Part shown: positions 26,099 through 34,562 of the stretch, piece by piece
Layout of the letters: every line of letters begins with the position of its first letter
Numbering within the stretch: position 1 is the stretch's first letter
Source of the DNA: an uncultured Alphaproteobacteria bacterium
GTDB taxonomy: Bacteria > Pseudomonadota > Alphaproteobacteria > HIMB59 > GCA-002718135
Direction of reading: 5' to 3'
Assembly: GCA_902524385.1 (NCBI GenBank)
Contig: CABZCZ010000002.1
Location: 102,596 to 166,595, forward strand
DNA length: 64,000 nucleotides
The notes under the pieces: generated by a model
The model's input: the letters and a program-made list of their open reading frames with translations, nothing else
The model's database searches: none
Told to the model about the DNA's origin: nothing
Translations under genes and position numbers: made by a program

Positions 26099-27201
26099 AA
26101 ATTAAAGATATAGAAATTCGTATGTGTCGACACAAAGAGCCTGTCATGAAAGATTCAGAAATGAGAGATGGGAAAAAATCAGATTTAGAATTCTTAGTTA
26201 TCACATTTCACACTGATGAAGGTCTATCTAGCTCTACTTTTGGGTTTGCAGGTAGGGGTGCAGAAATGGCTGGTGAAATTGCAAATTCAATTTTTAAACC
26301 TTTTTTTATTGGAAGAGACCCACTTTATCGTGAACAACATTGGCATGAATACAGAACCGCAGACAGATGGTGGAACCACGCACCTATTTATAGTTATGGA
26401 CCATTTGATATTAATTGTTGGCTTCTCTCATCTATGCAAGCAGGCCAACCTCTTTATAAGTATTTAGGTGCTTATAGAGACATGGTTCCAATTTATGGAA
26501 GTTCTCTAGTTTTAGATTCACCTGAGGCTTATGCAAAAGAAGCTTTGGAATATAAAAAGAGAGGTTTCAACGCTTATAAACTTCATCCTCCTGGAAAATA
26601 TGATTTTGATTTGGAAGCTCATAAAAAAACACGTGAAGCAGTTGGTGATGAATTTAAGCTCATGAGTGATCCGGTTGCCCCTTATACTTTTGAACAAGCT
26701 TTACGTTTTGGAAGAGAGTTAGAAAAATTAAATTATTATTGGTACGAGGAGCCTTTGTTTGATGAAAATTTTCATAATCTAAGGGAATTAACTAGAATAT
26801 TAGATATTCCTATTATTGGAACAGAGGTTATAGCAAAACATCCTTACAGTGTTGCTGAATGTATCTCTACAAGGGTTGTTGATATGGTAAGAGCTGATGT
26901 TTCATGGAGTGGAGGTATTACGGCTACAATGAAAACAGCACACTTAGCAGAAAGTTTTGGTGTTCAGTGTGAAATTCATACAGCTATTTATCATCCTTTA
27001 GAACTTGTTAACTTACATTGTTGTGCTGCTATAAAAAATTCTGAATTTTTTGAAGTACTCGTTCCTTATGAATATTTTAATTTTGGTTTAAAAGATTCTA
27101 TCAAAGTCGAAAACGGTTATGCTCATTTACCTTCTAAGCCAGGTCTTGGTATTGATTTAGATTGGGATTTTATAGATAATACAACTTTCAAAAAAATTTA
27201 A
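26095..27201 (+). CDS. Mandelate racemase/muconate lactonizing enzyme-family dehydratase, substrate unknown
   Basis: A 368-residue enolase-superfamily protein. Metal ligands are seen in KLMSDPVA (Asp), WYEEPLF (Glu) and IIGTEVIA (Glu), and a histidine base candidate is in CEIHTAIYHP. The second-strand motif that is KxK in many members reads YKLHPPG here, so the second lysine is a histidine. That points to acid-sugar dehydratase-like chemistry rather than racemisation with two lysines. It overlaps the CoA-transferase gene by 4 bases and is followed by fucD. It differs clearly from both RhmD and FucD in this window, so it probably serves a third sugar acid. Confidence 0.82.
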   Translation: MKIKDIEIRMCRHKEPVMKDSEMRDGKKSDLEFLVITFHTDEGLSSSTFGFAGRGAEMAGEIANSIFKPFFIGRDPLYREQHWHEYRTADRWWNHAPIYSYGPFDINCWLLSSMQAGQPLYKYLGAYRDMVPIYGSSLVLDSPEAYAKEALEYKKRGFNAYKLHPPGKYDFDLEAHKKTREAVGDEFKLMSDPVAPYTFEQALRFGRELEKLNYYWYEEPLFDENFHNLRELTRILDIPIIGTEVIAKHPYSVAECISTRVVDMVRADVSWSGGITATMKTAHLAESFGVQCEIHTAIYHPLELVNLHCCAAIKNSEFFEVLVPYEYFNFGLKDSIKVENGYAHLPSKPGLGIDLDWDFIDNTTFKKI

Positions 27202-27203
27202 AA

Positions 27204-28505
27204 ATGACAAAGATTACTAAATTTAGTGTTCAAGATGTAAGATTTCCAACTTCAAAAGATTTAACTGGATCTGACGCCATTCATACAGATCCCGATTATT
27301 CAGCAACGTATGTGACGGTTTTTACCGATCAATCAGAATTAAAAGGATATGGTATTGCCTTCACGATTGGTAAAGGAAATGACATTGTTGCTGAATGTAT
27401 AAAACATTTTTTTCCAATTTTTGAAAATATGGACTTAAATGATTTAGAAAATAACATTGGTAAGCTCTGGTTCAAGTGTGTTGATCATAGTCAACTACGT
27501 TGGTTAGGTCCTGAAAAAGGAGTTGTTCATATGGCTGTATCAGCAATCTTTAATTGTTTATGGGATTTAATTACTAAGAAGCACAAAAAACCTTTGTGGC
27601 AGTTTGTTGTAGAAAGCGAGCCTGAAAAAATCGTTAGTTGGTTAACATTTAAATATATTGAAGATGTTTTAACTCCAGAGGAAGCGTTAGCGATTTTGTC
27701 AAACAATCAAAATGATAAACAAAAACGTATCGATACGGTATTGCAAGAAGGATATCCATCTTACACAACTGCCGCAGGATGGCTTGGCTATTCAGATGAA
27801 AAAATAATTCAATTATGCAAAGAATATATGGCGAAAGGTTGGAAGCATTTTAAAATCAAGGTAGGTTTAGATTTAGATGCAGATGTAAAAAGACTTGAGT
27901 TAATTAGAAAAACAATTGGTGATGATTGCTTTATTATGGTTGATGCAAACCAACAATGGAACGTAGAACAATCAATTAAACATATTAATGCATACAAAAA
28001 ATTTAATTTATTTTTTGTAGAAGAACCTACAAGTCCAGATGATGTAATGGGTTTTGCCAAAATAAAAAAAGAAGTTGGAAACGTAAGACTTGCAACTGGA
28101 GAAGCTTGTGGAGGTCGTATCATGTTTAAACAATTTCTCGAATCTGGTGCAATGAACATTTGTCAAATTGATAGTTGCAGATTGGGAAGTATAAATGAAA
28201 TAATAACTGTATTGTTAATGGCACATAAATTTAATGTTCCAGTCTTTCCTCATGCAGGTGGTGTTGGTCTTTGTGAGTATGTCCAACACTTATGTATGAT
28301 TGATTATATTTTAATTAACGGTTCTAAAAATGATAAAGTAGTAGAATATCAAGACAGTTTACATGAACACTTCATATATCCTTGTAAAATTGAAAATGGA
28401 AATTATATGCCTCCACTTGATCATGGATATTCTATTGAAATGAAAGAAAAGTCTGTTAATGAGTTCTCTTTTCCTAACGGCAAGTATTGGAATAATAATA
28501 TATGA
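27204..28505 (+). CDS. fucD: L-fuconate dehydratase
   Basis: Converts L-fuconate to 2-keto-3-deoxy-L-fuconate. The 433-residue length and the N-terminal DVRFPTSKDLTGSDAIHTDP segment are characteristic of the L-fuconate dehydratase group of the enolase superfamily. The KxK motif is FKIKVG, ligands follow in MVDANQQW (Asp), FVEEPTSPDD (Glu) and LATGEACGG (Glu), and the base histidine in VFPHAGGVG. The next three genes encode the rest of the pathway to pyruvate and L-lactate, which strengthens the call. The stop overlaps the SDR start by 4 bases. Confidence 0.9.
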   Translation: MTKITKFSVQDVRFPTSKDLTGSDAIHTDPDYSATYVTVFTDQSELKGYGIAFTIGKGNDIVAECIKHFFPIFENMDLNDLENNIGKLWFKCVDHSQLRWLGPEKGVVHMAVSAIFNCLWDLITKKHKKPLWQFVVESEPEKIVSWLTFKYIEDVLTPEEALAILSNNQNDKQKRIDTVLQEGYPSYTTAAGWLGYSDEKIIQLCKEYMAKGWKHFKIKVGLDLDADVKRLELIRKTIGDDCFIMVDANQQWNVEQSIKHINAYKKFNLFFVEEPTSPDDVMGFAKIKKEVGNVRLATGEACGGRIMFKQFLESGAMNICQIDSCRLGSINEIITVLLMAHKFNVPVFPHAGGVGLCEYVQHLCMIDYILINGSKNDKVVEYQDSLHEHFIYPCKIENGNYMPPLDHGYSIEMKEKSVNEFSFPNGKYWNNNI

Positions 28506-29239
28506 GACTAAAAGATAAAAAAATAATAGCAACTGCAGCAGCACAAGGGATTGGCAGAGCAACTGCAATGATGTTTGCTAAAGAAGGTGCTTCTGTGATT
28601 GCTACAGATATCAATGAAGAAAAACTTAATGAATTAAACAAAGAAAATAATTTAATAAAAACTCAAAAATTAGATGCAACTAATAAAAAGGCAGTTGAAG
28701 AATTTTGTTCCAGTATTGATTCGGTTGATGTTCTTTTTCATGCAGTAGGTTTTGTTCATCATGGAACGTTATTGGAATGTGATGATGAAGAATTTTATAG
28801 ATCAGTGAATGTAAACGTATATTCAGCCTATCTTATGAGCTACAATTTAGTTCCTAAAATGTTAGAAAAAGGAAAAGGAAATATTATCATAGTATCTTCT
28901 GCAGCTTCTAATGTGAAAGGTGTTGAAAATAGATTTATATATGGAGCAACTAAAGCAGCTTTAAATGGTTTTGTTAAAGCAGTTGCGGCTGACTATGTGA
29001 AAAAAGGAATTCGATGCAATGCAATACTTCCTGGAACTGTAGAAACACCTTCCTGGGAAGGAAGAGTAAACATGGCTGCTGATCCAAAGAAAGCTCGTGA
29101 AGACTTTATAGCGAGACAGGCAATGGGTAGATTGGCCCAACCAGAAGAAATTGCTTCACTTGCTACATATCTAGCGAGTGACGAATCATCTTTTGTAACA
29201 GGAACCTTAAATTTAATTGATGGAGGATGGACTTTATAA
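28502..29239 (+). CDS. 2-keto-3-deoxy-L-fuconate dehydrogenase (SDR)
   Basis: A classical SDR of 245 residues with the cofactor loop TAAAQGIGRA, catalytic YxxxK in IYGATKAALNG, and C-terminal LIDGGWTL. It resembles the DHRS6/BDH2-type subgroup (shared GFVHHGT, VKGVENR and PGTVETPS blocks, from memory), to which the Xanthomonas 2-keto-3-deoxy-L-fuconate 4-dehydrogenase belongs. The product would be 2,4-diketo-3-deoxy-L-fuconate, the substrate of the next enzyme. It overlaps fucD by 4 bases and the FAH gene by 1. Confidence 0.85.
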   Translation: MRLKDKKIIATAAAQGIGRATAMMFAKEGASVIATDINEEKLNELNKENNLIKTQKLDATNKKAVEEFCSSIDSVDVLFHAVGFVHHGTLLECDDEEFYRSVNVNVYSAYLMSYNLVPKMLEKGKGNIIIVSSAASNVKGVENRFIYGATKAALNGFVKAVAADYVKKGIRCNAILPGTVETPSWEGRVNMAADPKKAREDFIARQAMGRLAQPEEIASLATYLASDESSFVTGTLNLIDGGWTL

Positions 29240-30087
29240 TGAAAACTTTAAGATATAGAATTGGAAAAGAAGTGAAACCAGGGATTGTAGATACACAAGG
29301 ACAAGTTCGCGATGCTTCATCATTGGTAAAAGATTGGGATAGAGAAAATGTAACTATTGATAAGCTTAATGAAGTGAAAAAAGCTGATATTGGATCACTT
29401 CCTATTGTTCAAAGTTACGATAGTATTGCCCCTTGTGTCTGTAAAGAAAGTATTGGAAAGTTTATTTGTATAGGATTAAATTACTCAGATCATGCTGAAG
29501 AAACTGGGATGAAAGTCCCGCCTGAACCAATTATATTTGCAAAAGCAACAAGTGCTGTTATTGGTCCAAATGATGATGTAGAAATTCCTAAAAAATCTGT
29601 AAAATCTGACTGGGAAGTTGAGCTTGGAGTAATTATTGGAAAAGAAGCAAAGTATATTTCAGAAAGTGAATCACAATCTCACATAGCCGGTTACTGTGTT
29701 ATTAATGATTTAAGTGAGAGAGAATTTCAGATTGAACACTCAGGTCAATGGGTAAAAGGTAAATCATGTGATACTTTTGGACCAATCGGGCCCTATTTGG
29801 TTACAACTGATGAAGTATCCGACCCACAAAATCTTAAAATGTGGTTAGAGGTAAATGGTAAAACAATGCAAAATGGCTCAACCAATACTATGGTTTATGG
29901 TGTAAATTTTCTAGTAAGTTATCTAAGTCAATTTATGTCATTGCAACCTGGTGACATTATTTCTACTGGTACACCTCCAGGAGTAGGTATGGGAATGAAA
30001 CCACAGGTATTTTTAAAGGCTGGAGATGTTATGAAATTAGGTATTGAAGGTCTTGGGGAACAATCACAAAAAACAATTCAAGCTTAA
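29239..30087 (+). CDS. Fumarylacetoacetate hydrolase-family 2,4-diketo-3-deoxy-L-fuconate hydrolase
   Basis: A 282-residue FAH-family enzyme. Family blocks are GLNYSDHAEETGMKVP, IIFAKATSAV, the metal-site Glu in WEVELGVIIG and the Asp in CVINDLSERE, plus STGTPPGVGMG. By position after FucD and the SDR it should cleave the diketo acid to pyruvate and L-lactate. The frame extends 4 codons upstream, but the ATG at 29239 overlapping the SDR stop (TAATG) is preferred. Its stop likewise overlaps the LldD start by one base. Confidence 0.87.
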   Translation: MKTLRYRIGKEVKPGIVDTQGQVRDASSLVKDWDRENVTIDKLNEVKKADIGSLPIVQSYDSIAPCVCKESIGKFICIGLNYSDHAEETGMKVPPEPIIFAKATSAVIGPNDDVEIPKKSVKSDWEVELGVIIGKEAKYISESESQSHIAGYCVINDLSEREFQIEHSGQWVKGKSCDTFGPIGPYLVTTDEVSDPQNLKMWLEVNGKTMQNGSTNTMVYGVNFLVSYLSQFMSLQPGDIISTGTPPGVGMGMKPQVFLKAGDVMKLGIEGLGEQSQKTIQA

Positions 30088-31241
30088 TGTTCGGAAGCAT
30101 CAATAATTGCCATAATGTAAAAGACTTTAGGAATTTAGCAAAAAAGCGACTCCCTAGCCCTATTTTTCATTATATAGATGGTGCCGCTGACGATGAAATT
30201 ACATATAAAAGAAATACTGATGCTTATGAACAATGTGATCTAATCCCTAACGTTCTTAGTGGAGTTGATAAAGTTGATATGTCAACTACAGTAATGGGAC
30301 AGAAATTAGACATACCTCTATATTGTGCACCTACTGCTCTTCAAAGGTTATTTCATCATGAAGGTGAGATTGGTGTTGCAAAAGCTGCTGAAAAATTTGG
30401 CACTATGTTTGGAATATCTTCCTTAGGTACGGCAAGTATAGAAGAGATATCAAATTTAGTTAAAACACCAAAACTTTTTCAACTGTATGTTCATAAAGAC
30501 AAAGGATTAAACAAAGCTCTTATAGAAAGGTGTAAAGAATCTAATTTTGAAGCAATGGCTGTAACAGTTGATACTGCTGTTGGAGGAAATCGCGAAAGAG
30601 ATTTGTATACTGGTTTTACCATTCCAATGAAACTTAAACTCAATAGTGTTCTAAGTTTTATGTTACATCCAAAGTGGGCAGTAGATTATTTTACAAAACC
30701 TAAATGGGAATTAAGCAACTTAAAAGATCATATAAGTGAAGGCACAAAAGTAATGACTACTATAGGAGATTATTTCACGAAGATGCTTGATAATTCTATG
30801 AGCTGGAAAGATGTTGAAAATATTAATAAAGAGTGGGGCCGCCAATTCGCAATTAAAGGTGTCATGTCAGTGGAAGATGCTAAAAAAGCAGTTGATGTTG
30901 GAGCTTCAGCTATAATGGTTTCAAATCATGGAGGAAGACAATTAGATGGATCAAGATCGCCTTTTGATCAACTAGCTGAAATAGTTGATGCTGTTGGAGA
31001 TAAAATAGATGTAATATGTGAAGGAGGCATTAGAAGAGGCACGCATGTTTTAAAAGCATTATCGCTTGGTGCAAAAGCATGTTCTGGAGGACGCATGTAT
31101 TTGTATGCTTTAGCTGCTGGAGGTCAAAAAGGAGTTGAAAAAAGTTTATCTAACTTACGTAATGAAATTGAAAGAGATATGAAATTAATGGGAGTTTCTA
31201 ACGTAAAAGAATTAACAAGAAAAAATCTTAAATTCAGATAA
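30087..31241 (+). CDS. FMN-dependent L-lactate dehydrogenase / alpha-hydroxy-acid oxidase
   Basis: A 384-residue flavoprotein that oxidises L-2-hydroxyacids to 2-oxoacids. The active-site block SNHGGRQLDGS carries the catalytic His and the substrate Arg, and CEGGIRRGTHVLKAL and GRMYLYALAAGG form the phosphate-binding end of the barrel. As last gene of the fuconate operon it would oxidise the L-lactate released by the FAH enzyme to pyruvate and pass electrons to quinone or oxygen. About 60 bases separate it from the next gene, so the operon may end here. Confidence 0.88.
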   Translation: MFGSINNCHNVKDFRNLAKKRLPSPIFHYIDGAADDEITYKRNTDAYEQCDLIPNVLSGVDKVDMSTTVMGQKLDIPLYCAPTALQRLFHHEGEIGVAKAAEKFGTMFGISSLGTASIEEISNLVKTPKLFQLYVHKDKGLNKALIERCKESNFEAMAVTVDTAVGGNRERDLYTGFTIPMKLKLNSVLSFMLHPKWAVDYFTKPKWELSNLKDHISEGTKVMTTIGDYFTKMLDNSMSWKDVENINKEWGRQFAIKGVMSVEDAKKAVDVGASAIMVSNHGGRQLDGSRSPFDQLAEIVDAVGDKIDVICEGGIRRGTHVLKALSLGAKACSGGRMYLYALAAGGQKGVEKSLSNLRNEIERDMKLMGVSNVKELTRKNLKFR

Positions 31242-31301
31242 ATCAACAATTTTCTTAAAAAAAATATTTATTCTAATTCAATTTTATTTTAAAAATTTTG
31301 T

Positions 31302-31622
31302 ATGAATGATGAAATTGAACCAATTTTAATAGGTGAAGTTGATGATATTGATATTGGTTCAGTAGAAAATTTTGAATATGAAGATATAAATTATGCAATT
31401 TATAGACTCGAATCTGGCTTTTTTGCAACTGAAGGAAATTGCCCTTGTGCCGAAAAACCTTTATTAAGTGAATCTAGTATTGAAGGTGAAGAACTAGAGT
31501 GCCCATCATGCGGTAATAAATTTAGCATTGTATCTGGAGACTCTCTCTCTGATTTAGAACAAATTTCATTAAAAATATTTGATATTACAGAAGAAGATGG
31601 AAATCTTTACTTAAATATTTAA
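31302..31622 (+). CDS. Rieske-like small protein with all-cysteine ligand set
   Basis: A 106-residue acidic, soluble protein with the layout of a Rieske ferredoxin: box 1 NCPCAEKPL and box 2 CPSCGNKF, 17 residues apart, followed by LKIFDITEEDGNLYLNI as in the C-terminal strands of that fold. In a Rieske protein the boxes are CxH and CxxH. Here both histidines are cysteines (C47, C49, C67, C70). The ligand set is thus Cys4, which would hold a ferredoxin-like 2Fe-2S cluster, a rubredoxin-like iron or zinc. It is convergent with the next gene (4-base overlap). It could be an electron carrier for the oxygenases in this window, but this is inference. Confidence 0.7.
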   Translation: MNDEIEPILIGEVDDIDIGSVENFEYEDINYAIYRLESGFFATEGNCPCAEKPLLSESSIEGEELECPSCGNKFSIVSGDSLSDLEQISLKIFDITEEDGNLYLNI

Positions 31623-32584
31623 CTTATAATATTATAATTTATTATATTACTTTTATTTAAATTTTTACTTTTAGTTAAAAAATTAAAAACATTTTCACAG
31701 GTTTCAGTAGCCATTCTTTTTCTACATTCAAGTGTAAGTGCTGAATTGTGAGGTGTTAGCAAAGTGTTTTGTAAAGAAAATAACATATGATTTTCTATTG
31801 GAGGTTCAGTTTTAAAAACATCTAATCCAGCAGCGCGAATTTTTTTATTTTTTAAAGCATCAAATAAAGCATTTTCATTAACGATACCTCCGCGTGCAGT
31901 ATTTATTAGAATTAAATTCGATTTAAATACTTCAAATTGTTCAAAAGAAATCAAATCATTTGTTTCTGAGTTTAGTGGCAAATGAATACTTATATAATCT
32001 GCAATCATAAATCCACTTTCTTTGTCTGTAGGAATATAATTCATAGAACGGATTTCATCATCGGAAATAAATGGATCATGAATGTAAATTTCCATATCAA
32101 AAGCCATGCATCTTTTAGCTAATTCTTTTCCAATTCTACCAAAACCCAAAATAAGTATTTTTTTCTGATATAATTCAAAATAATTAGGAAGATTTGCTTT
32201 TTCTTCAAATTTATTAAGTTTAACTAATTTATCAGATTCATAGATATTTTTAGTTAAGCAAAGCATCATTGTCATTACATGCTCAGAAACACTTACAGCA
32301 TTAGCTGTGCCTGTTATAGCTAAAGCTATTTTGTTGTCATTTAAGAAATTGTAATCAACGTTATCATAACCAACTCCATGTCTTGCAACAACCTTTAATT
32401 TTTTTGCATTTGACAGAACTTTTTTACTTAATTTGACTGTTCTTACAACAATTCCATCCACATCAGATAATTCATTCGTAAGTTGATCTTCTTCTTTACT
32501 ATTAGTAACAAAATATTCTATGTTATTATTTTCAAAGATCTCATATCCACAAGTATGAATTTCTCCAACCACACCAACTTTCAT
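31619..32584 (-). CDS. D-isomer-specific 2-hydroxyacid dehydrogenase (SerA-like)
   Basis: A 321-residue NAD-dependent dehydrogenase. The N-terminal substrate domain has VARHGVGYDNVDY, the NAD-binding loop is LGFGRIGKELAK, the catalytic Arg is in NTARGGIVNE, the Glu in FKTEPPIE and the His in TPHNSAL. It has no ACT domain, so it is not a full-length SerA of the long type. It is transcribed opposite to its neighbours; its promoter region is shared with iolD (99 bases). The substrate is unknown; a glycerate, phosphoglycerate or other 2-hydroxyacid is likely. Confidence 0.85.
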   Translation of the reverse strand: MKVGVVGEIHTCGYEIFENNNIEYFVTNSKEEDQLTNELSDVDGIVVRTVKLSKKVLSNAKKLKVVARHGVGYDNVDYNFLNDNKIALAITGTANAVSVSEHVMTMMLCLTKNIYESDKLVKLNKFEEKANLPNYFELYQKKILILGFGRIGKELAKRCMAFDMEIYIHDPFISDDEIRSMNYIPTDKESGFMIADYISIHLPLNSETNDLISFEQFEVFKSNLILINTARGGIVNENALFDALKNKKIRAAGLDVFKTEPPIENHMLFSLQNTLLTPHNSALTLECRKRMATETCENVFNFLTKSKNLNKSNIINYNIIS

Positions 32585-32673
32585 AAAAGATTTATATTCT
32601 ATAATTATAAAAAAATAAATTGATTAACTCTTTAAATTATTTTTTTATTATAATAGTATCTATTTTTTTTGCG

Positions 32674-32679
32674 AAAGGA
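32674..32679 (+). promoter_or_regulatory. Ribosome-binding site deciding the iolD start
   Basis: AAAGGA ends 4 bases before the ATG at 32684. The longer frame starting from a TTG at 32669 would place this site inside the gene, so the ATG is chosen. Confidence 0.6.
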
Positions 32680-32683
32680 ACCT

Positions 32684-34528
32684 ATGAAAACAGTTAGAAT
32701 GTCTTGTTCACACGCATTAATTAAATATTTAACTATGCAAAAAATTTTAATTAATGGAAAAAAAGAACCACTTTTTCCAGGTGCATTTGGTATTTATGGT
32801 CATGGTAATGTAGCTTGTATTGGACAGGCCATGGAAGAATATCAAAATGAACTTCCAGGATACAGAGGTCATCATGAACAAAACATGGCTTTAACTGGAA
32901 TAGCATATGCTCGTGCAAAAAGAAGAAAACAAATATTTGTTGCTACTTCGTCAGTTGGACCAGGCGCAACTAACATGGTTACCGCAGCAGCAGTTGCATT
33001 AAGCAACAGACTTCCAATTTTACTTTTACCAGGTGATACATTTTCAAGTCGTTTTCCAGACCCTGTTTTACAACAAGTAGAACATTTTAATTCTCCTTCA
33101 GAAACTCAGAATGATTCATTTAAATCTGTATCAAGATATTTTGATCGAATAACTAGACCTGAACAAATTTTAACTTCTTTACCTCAAGCAATTAATGTGA
33201 TGCTTGACCCTGCAGATTGTGGTCCTGCAGTAATTTCGATGTCACAAGATGTTCAAGGAGAAGCTTTTGATTATCCAGAAATTTTTTTTGAAGAAAAAAT
33301 TTATCGAATAAGAAGAATTCACCCTGATCCAAATCAAATACAAAAAGCAGCTGATAAATTAAAAAAATCAAAACAACCTATTATTATTTCTGGAGGAGGT
33401 GTTTTATATTCAGAAGCTGAAGAGGAAATTTCTGCTTTTGCAATGAAACATAATATTCCCGTAACTGCAACTGTAATGGGTATTGGATGTATGAACAAAG
33501 ATGATCCCTATTATATAAGTGCAATTGGATGTTTAGGAGAAGGCTCATCTAATAACCTTGCTACAGATACAGATTTAGCACTAGCTGTAGGAACAAAATT
33601 AGGAGACTTTACAACTGGCTCTTGGACGAATTTTGAAAATGAAAATTTTCAACTTGTATCAATAAATACTTCACGATTTGACACTATAAAACATCGTGCA
33701 ACTCCTGTTGTAAGTGATGCAAAAATTGGACTTCAAGAATTATCAAAAGTATTAGGAGATTGGAGAGCGCCTGATAATTGGTACCAGCGATCTATTGAGG
33801 AAAGAGATAGATGGGATGAATATGTTGCTAAAGAGAGTGGGCCAACAAACCAAGAATTACCGTCCTATGCTCATGCAGTGGGTGCAGTTTATAGAAATTC
33901 AGATCCATCAGATATTGTTGTAACTGCAGCTGGAGGCTTAGTTGGAGAAGTGGTTCAAATATGGAAACCAAAAGAGCTAAATACTTTTGAAACTGAATGG
34001 GGATTTAGTTGCATGAGTTATGAAATATCGGGTGCACTTGGAATTAAAATGGCAAAACCTGATCAAGATGTAATTGTATTTGTAGGAGATGGTTCATACC
34101 TATTACAAAACAGCGATATTTATAGTTCTGTTTTGTATGATAAAAAATTAATAATAGTTGTTTGTGATAATGGTGGTCATATGGTTATTAATAGATTGCA
34201 GCTAGCAAAAGGTGGGAATGAATATCTTTGTAATCTCAATGCAGCCAGAGCTACAAATGTACAGTTTGTAGATTTTGAAGCTCATGCAAAAAGTATGGGG
34301 GCAAATGGTGAGACCGTTAAATCCATTTCAGAGTTAGAGGCTGCTTTTAAAAGAGCAAAAGAATCAGACAAAACCTATCTGATTTCTATGAAAACAGATG
34401 GTTATGAATGGTTAGAAGGTACAGCTTTTTGGGAGAGTCCAACACTTGAAGTGGATAATACCGAAGGTAAGAAATTAGCTCTTAATGAATTTTTAGAAGG
34501 AAAAAATAAACAACGTAAGGGCGTATAA
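32684..34528 (+). CDS. iolD: 3D-(3,5/4)-trihydroxycyclohexane-1,2-dione hydrolase
   Basis: IolD opens the ring of the diketo intermediate in myo-inositol breakdown. It is a 614-residue ThDP enzyme of the acetolactate synthase fold. Typical parts are FGIYGHGNVACIGQAM near the N-terminus, the conserved Glu region GYRGHHEQNMALTG, SVGPGATNM, and the ThDP/Mg motif GDGSYLLQNSDIYSS with CDNGG. No iolB, iolC or iolE is visible, so the pathway is incomplete in this window. It sits downstream of a divergent hydroxyacid dehydrogenase and before another one and a CUT2 importer, which fits inositol or a related cyclitol as the substrate. Confidence 0.88.
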   Translation: MKTVRMSCSHALIKYLTMQKILINGKKEPLFPGAFGIYGHGNVACIGQAMEEYQNELPGYRGHHEQNMALTGIAYARAKRRKQIFVATSSVGPGATNMVTAAAVALSNRLPILLLPGDTFSSRFPDPVLQQVEHFNSPSETQNDSFKSVSRYFDRITRPEQILTSLPQAINVMLDPADCGPAVISMSQDVQGEAFDYPEIFFEEKIYRIRRIHPDPNQIQKAADKLKKSKQPIIISGGGVLYSEAEEEISAFAMKHNIPVTATVMGIGCMNKDDPYYISAIGCLGEGSSNNLATDTDLALAVGTKLGDFTTGSWTNFENENFQLVSINTSRFDTIKHRATPVVSDAKIGLQELSKVLGDWRAPDNWYQRSIEERDRWDEYVAKESGPTNQELPSYAHAVGAVYRNSDPSDIVVTAAGGLVGEVVQIWKPKELNTFETEWGFSCMSYEISGALGIKMAKPDQDVIVFVGDGSYLLQNSDIYSSVLYDKKLIIVVCDNGGHMVINRLQLAKGGNEYLCNLNAARATNVQFVDFEAHAKSMGANGETVKSISELEAAFKRAKESDKTYLISMKTDGYEWLEGTAFWESPTLEVDNTEGKKLALNEFLEGKNKQRKGV

Positions 34529-34562
34529 AAATAAATTTCTTTTTCTAAAATTTAAAAATTGT

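Noticed and set aside
27809..28159. Minus-strand frame of 116 residues
   Set aside because: Shadow inside fucD, whose catalytic motifs lie in the plus-strand frame over the same bases.
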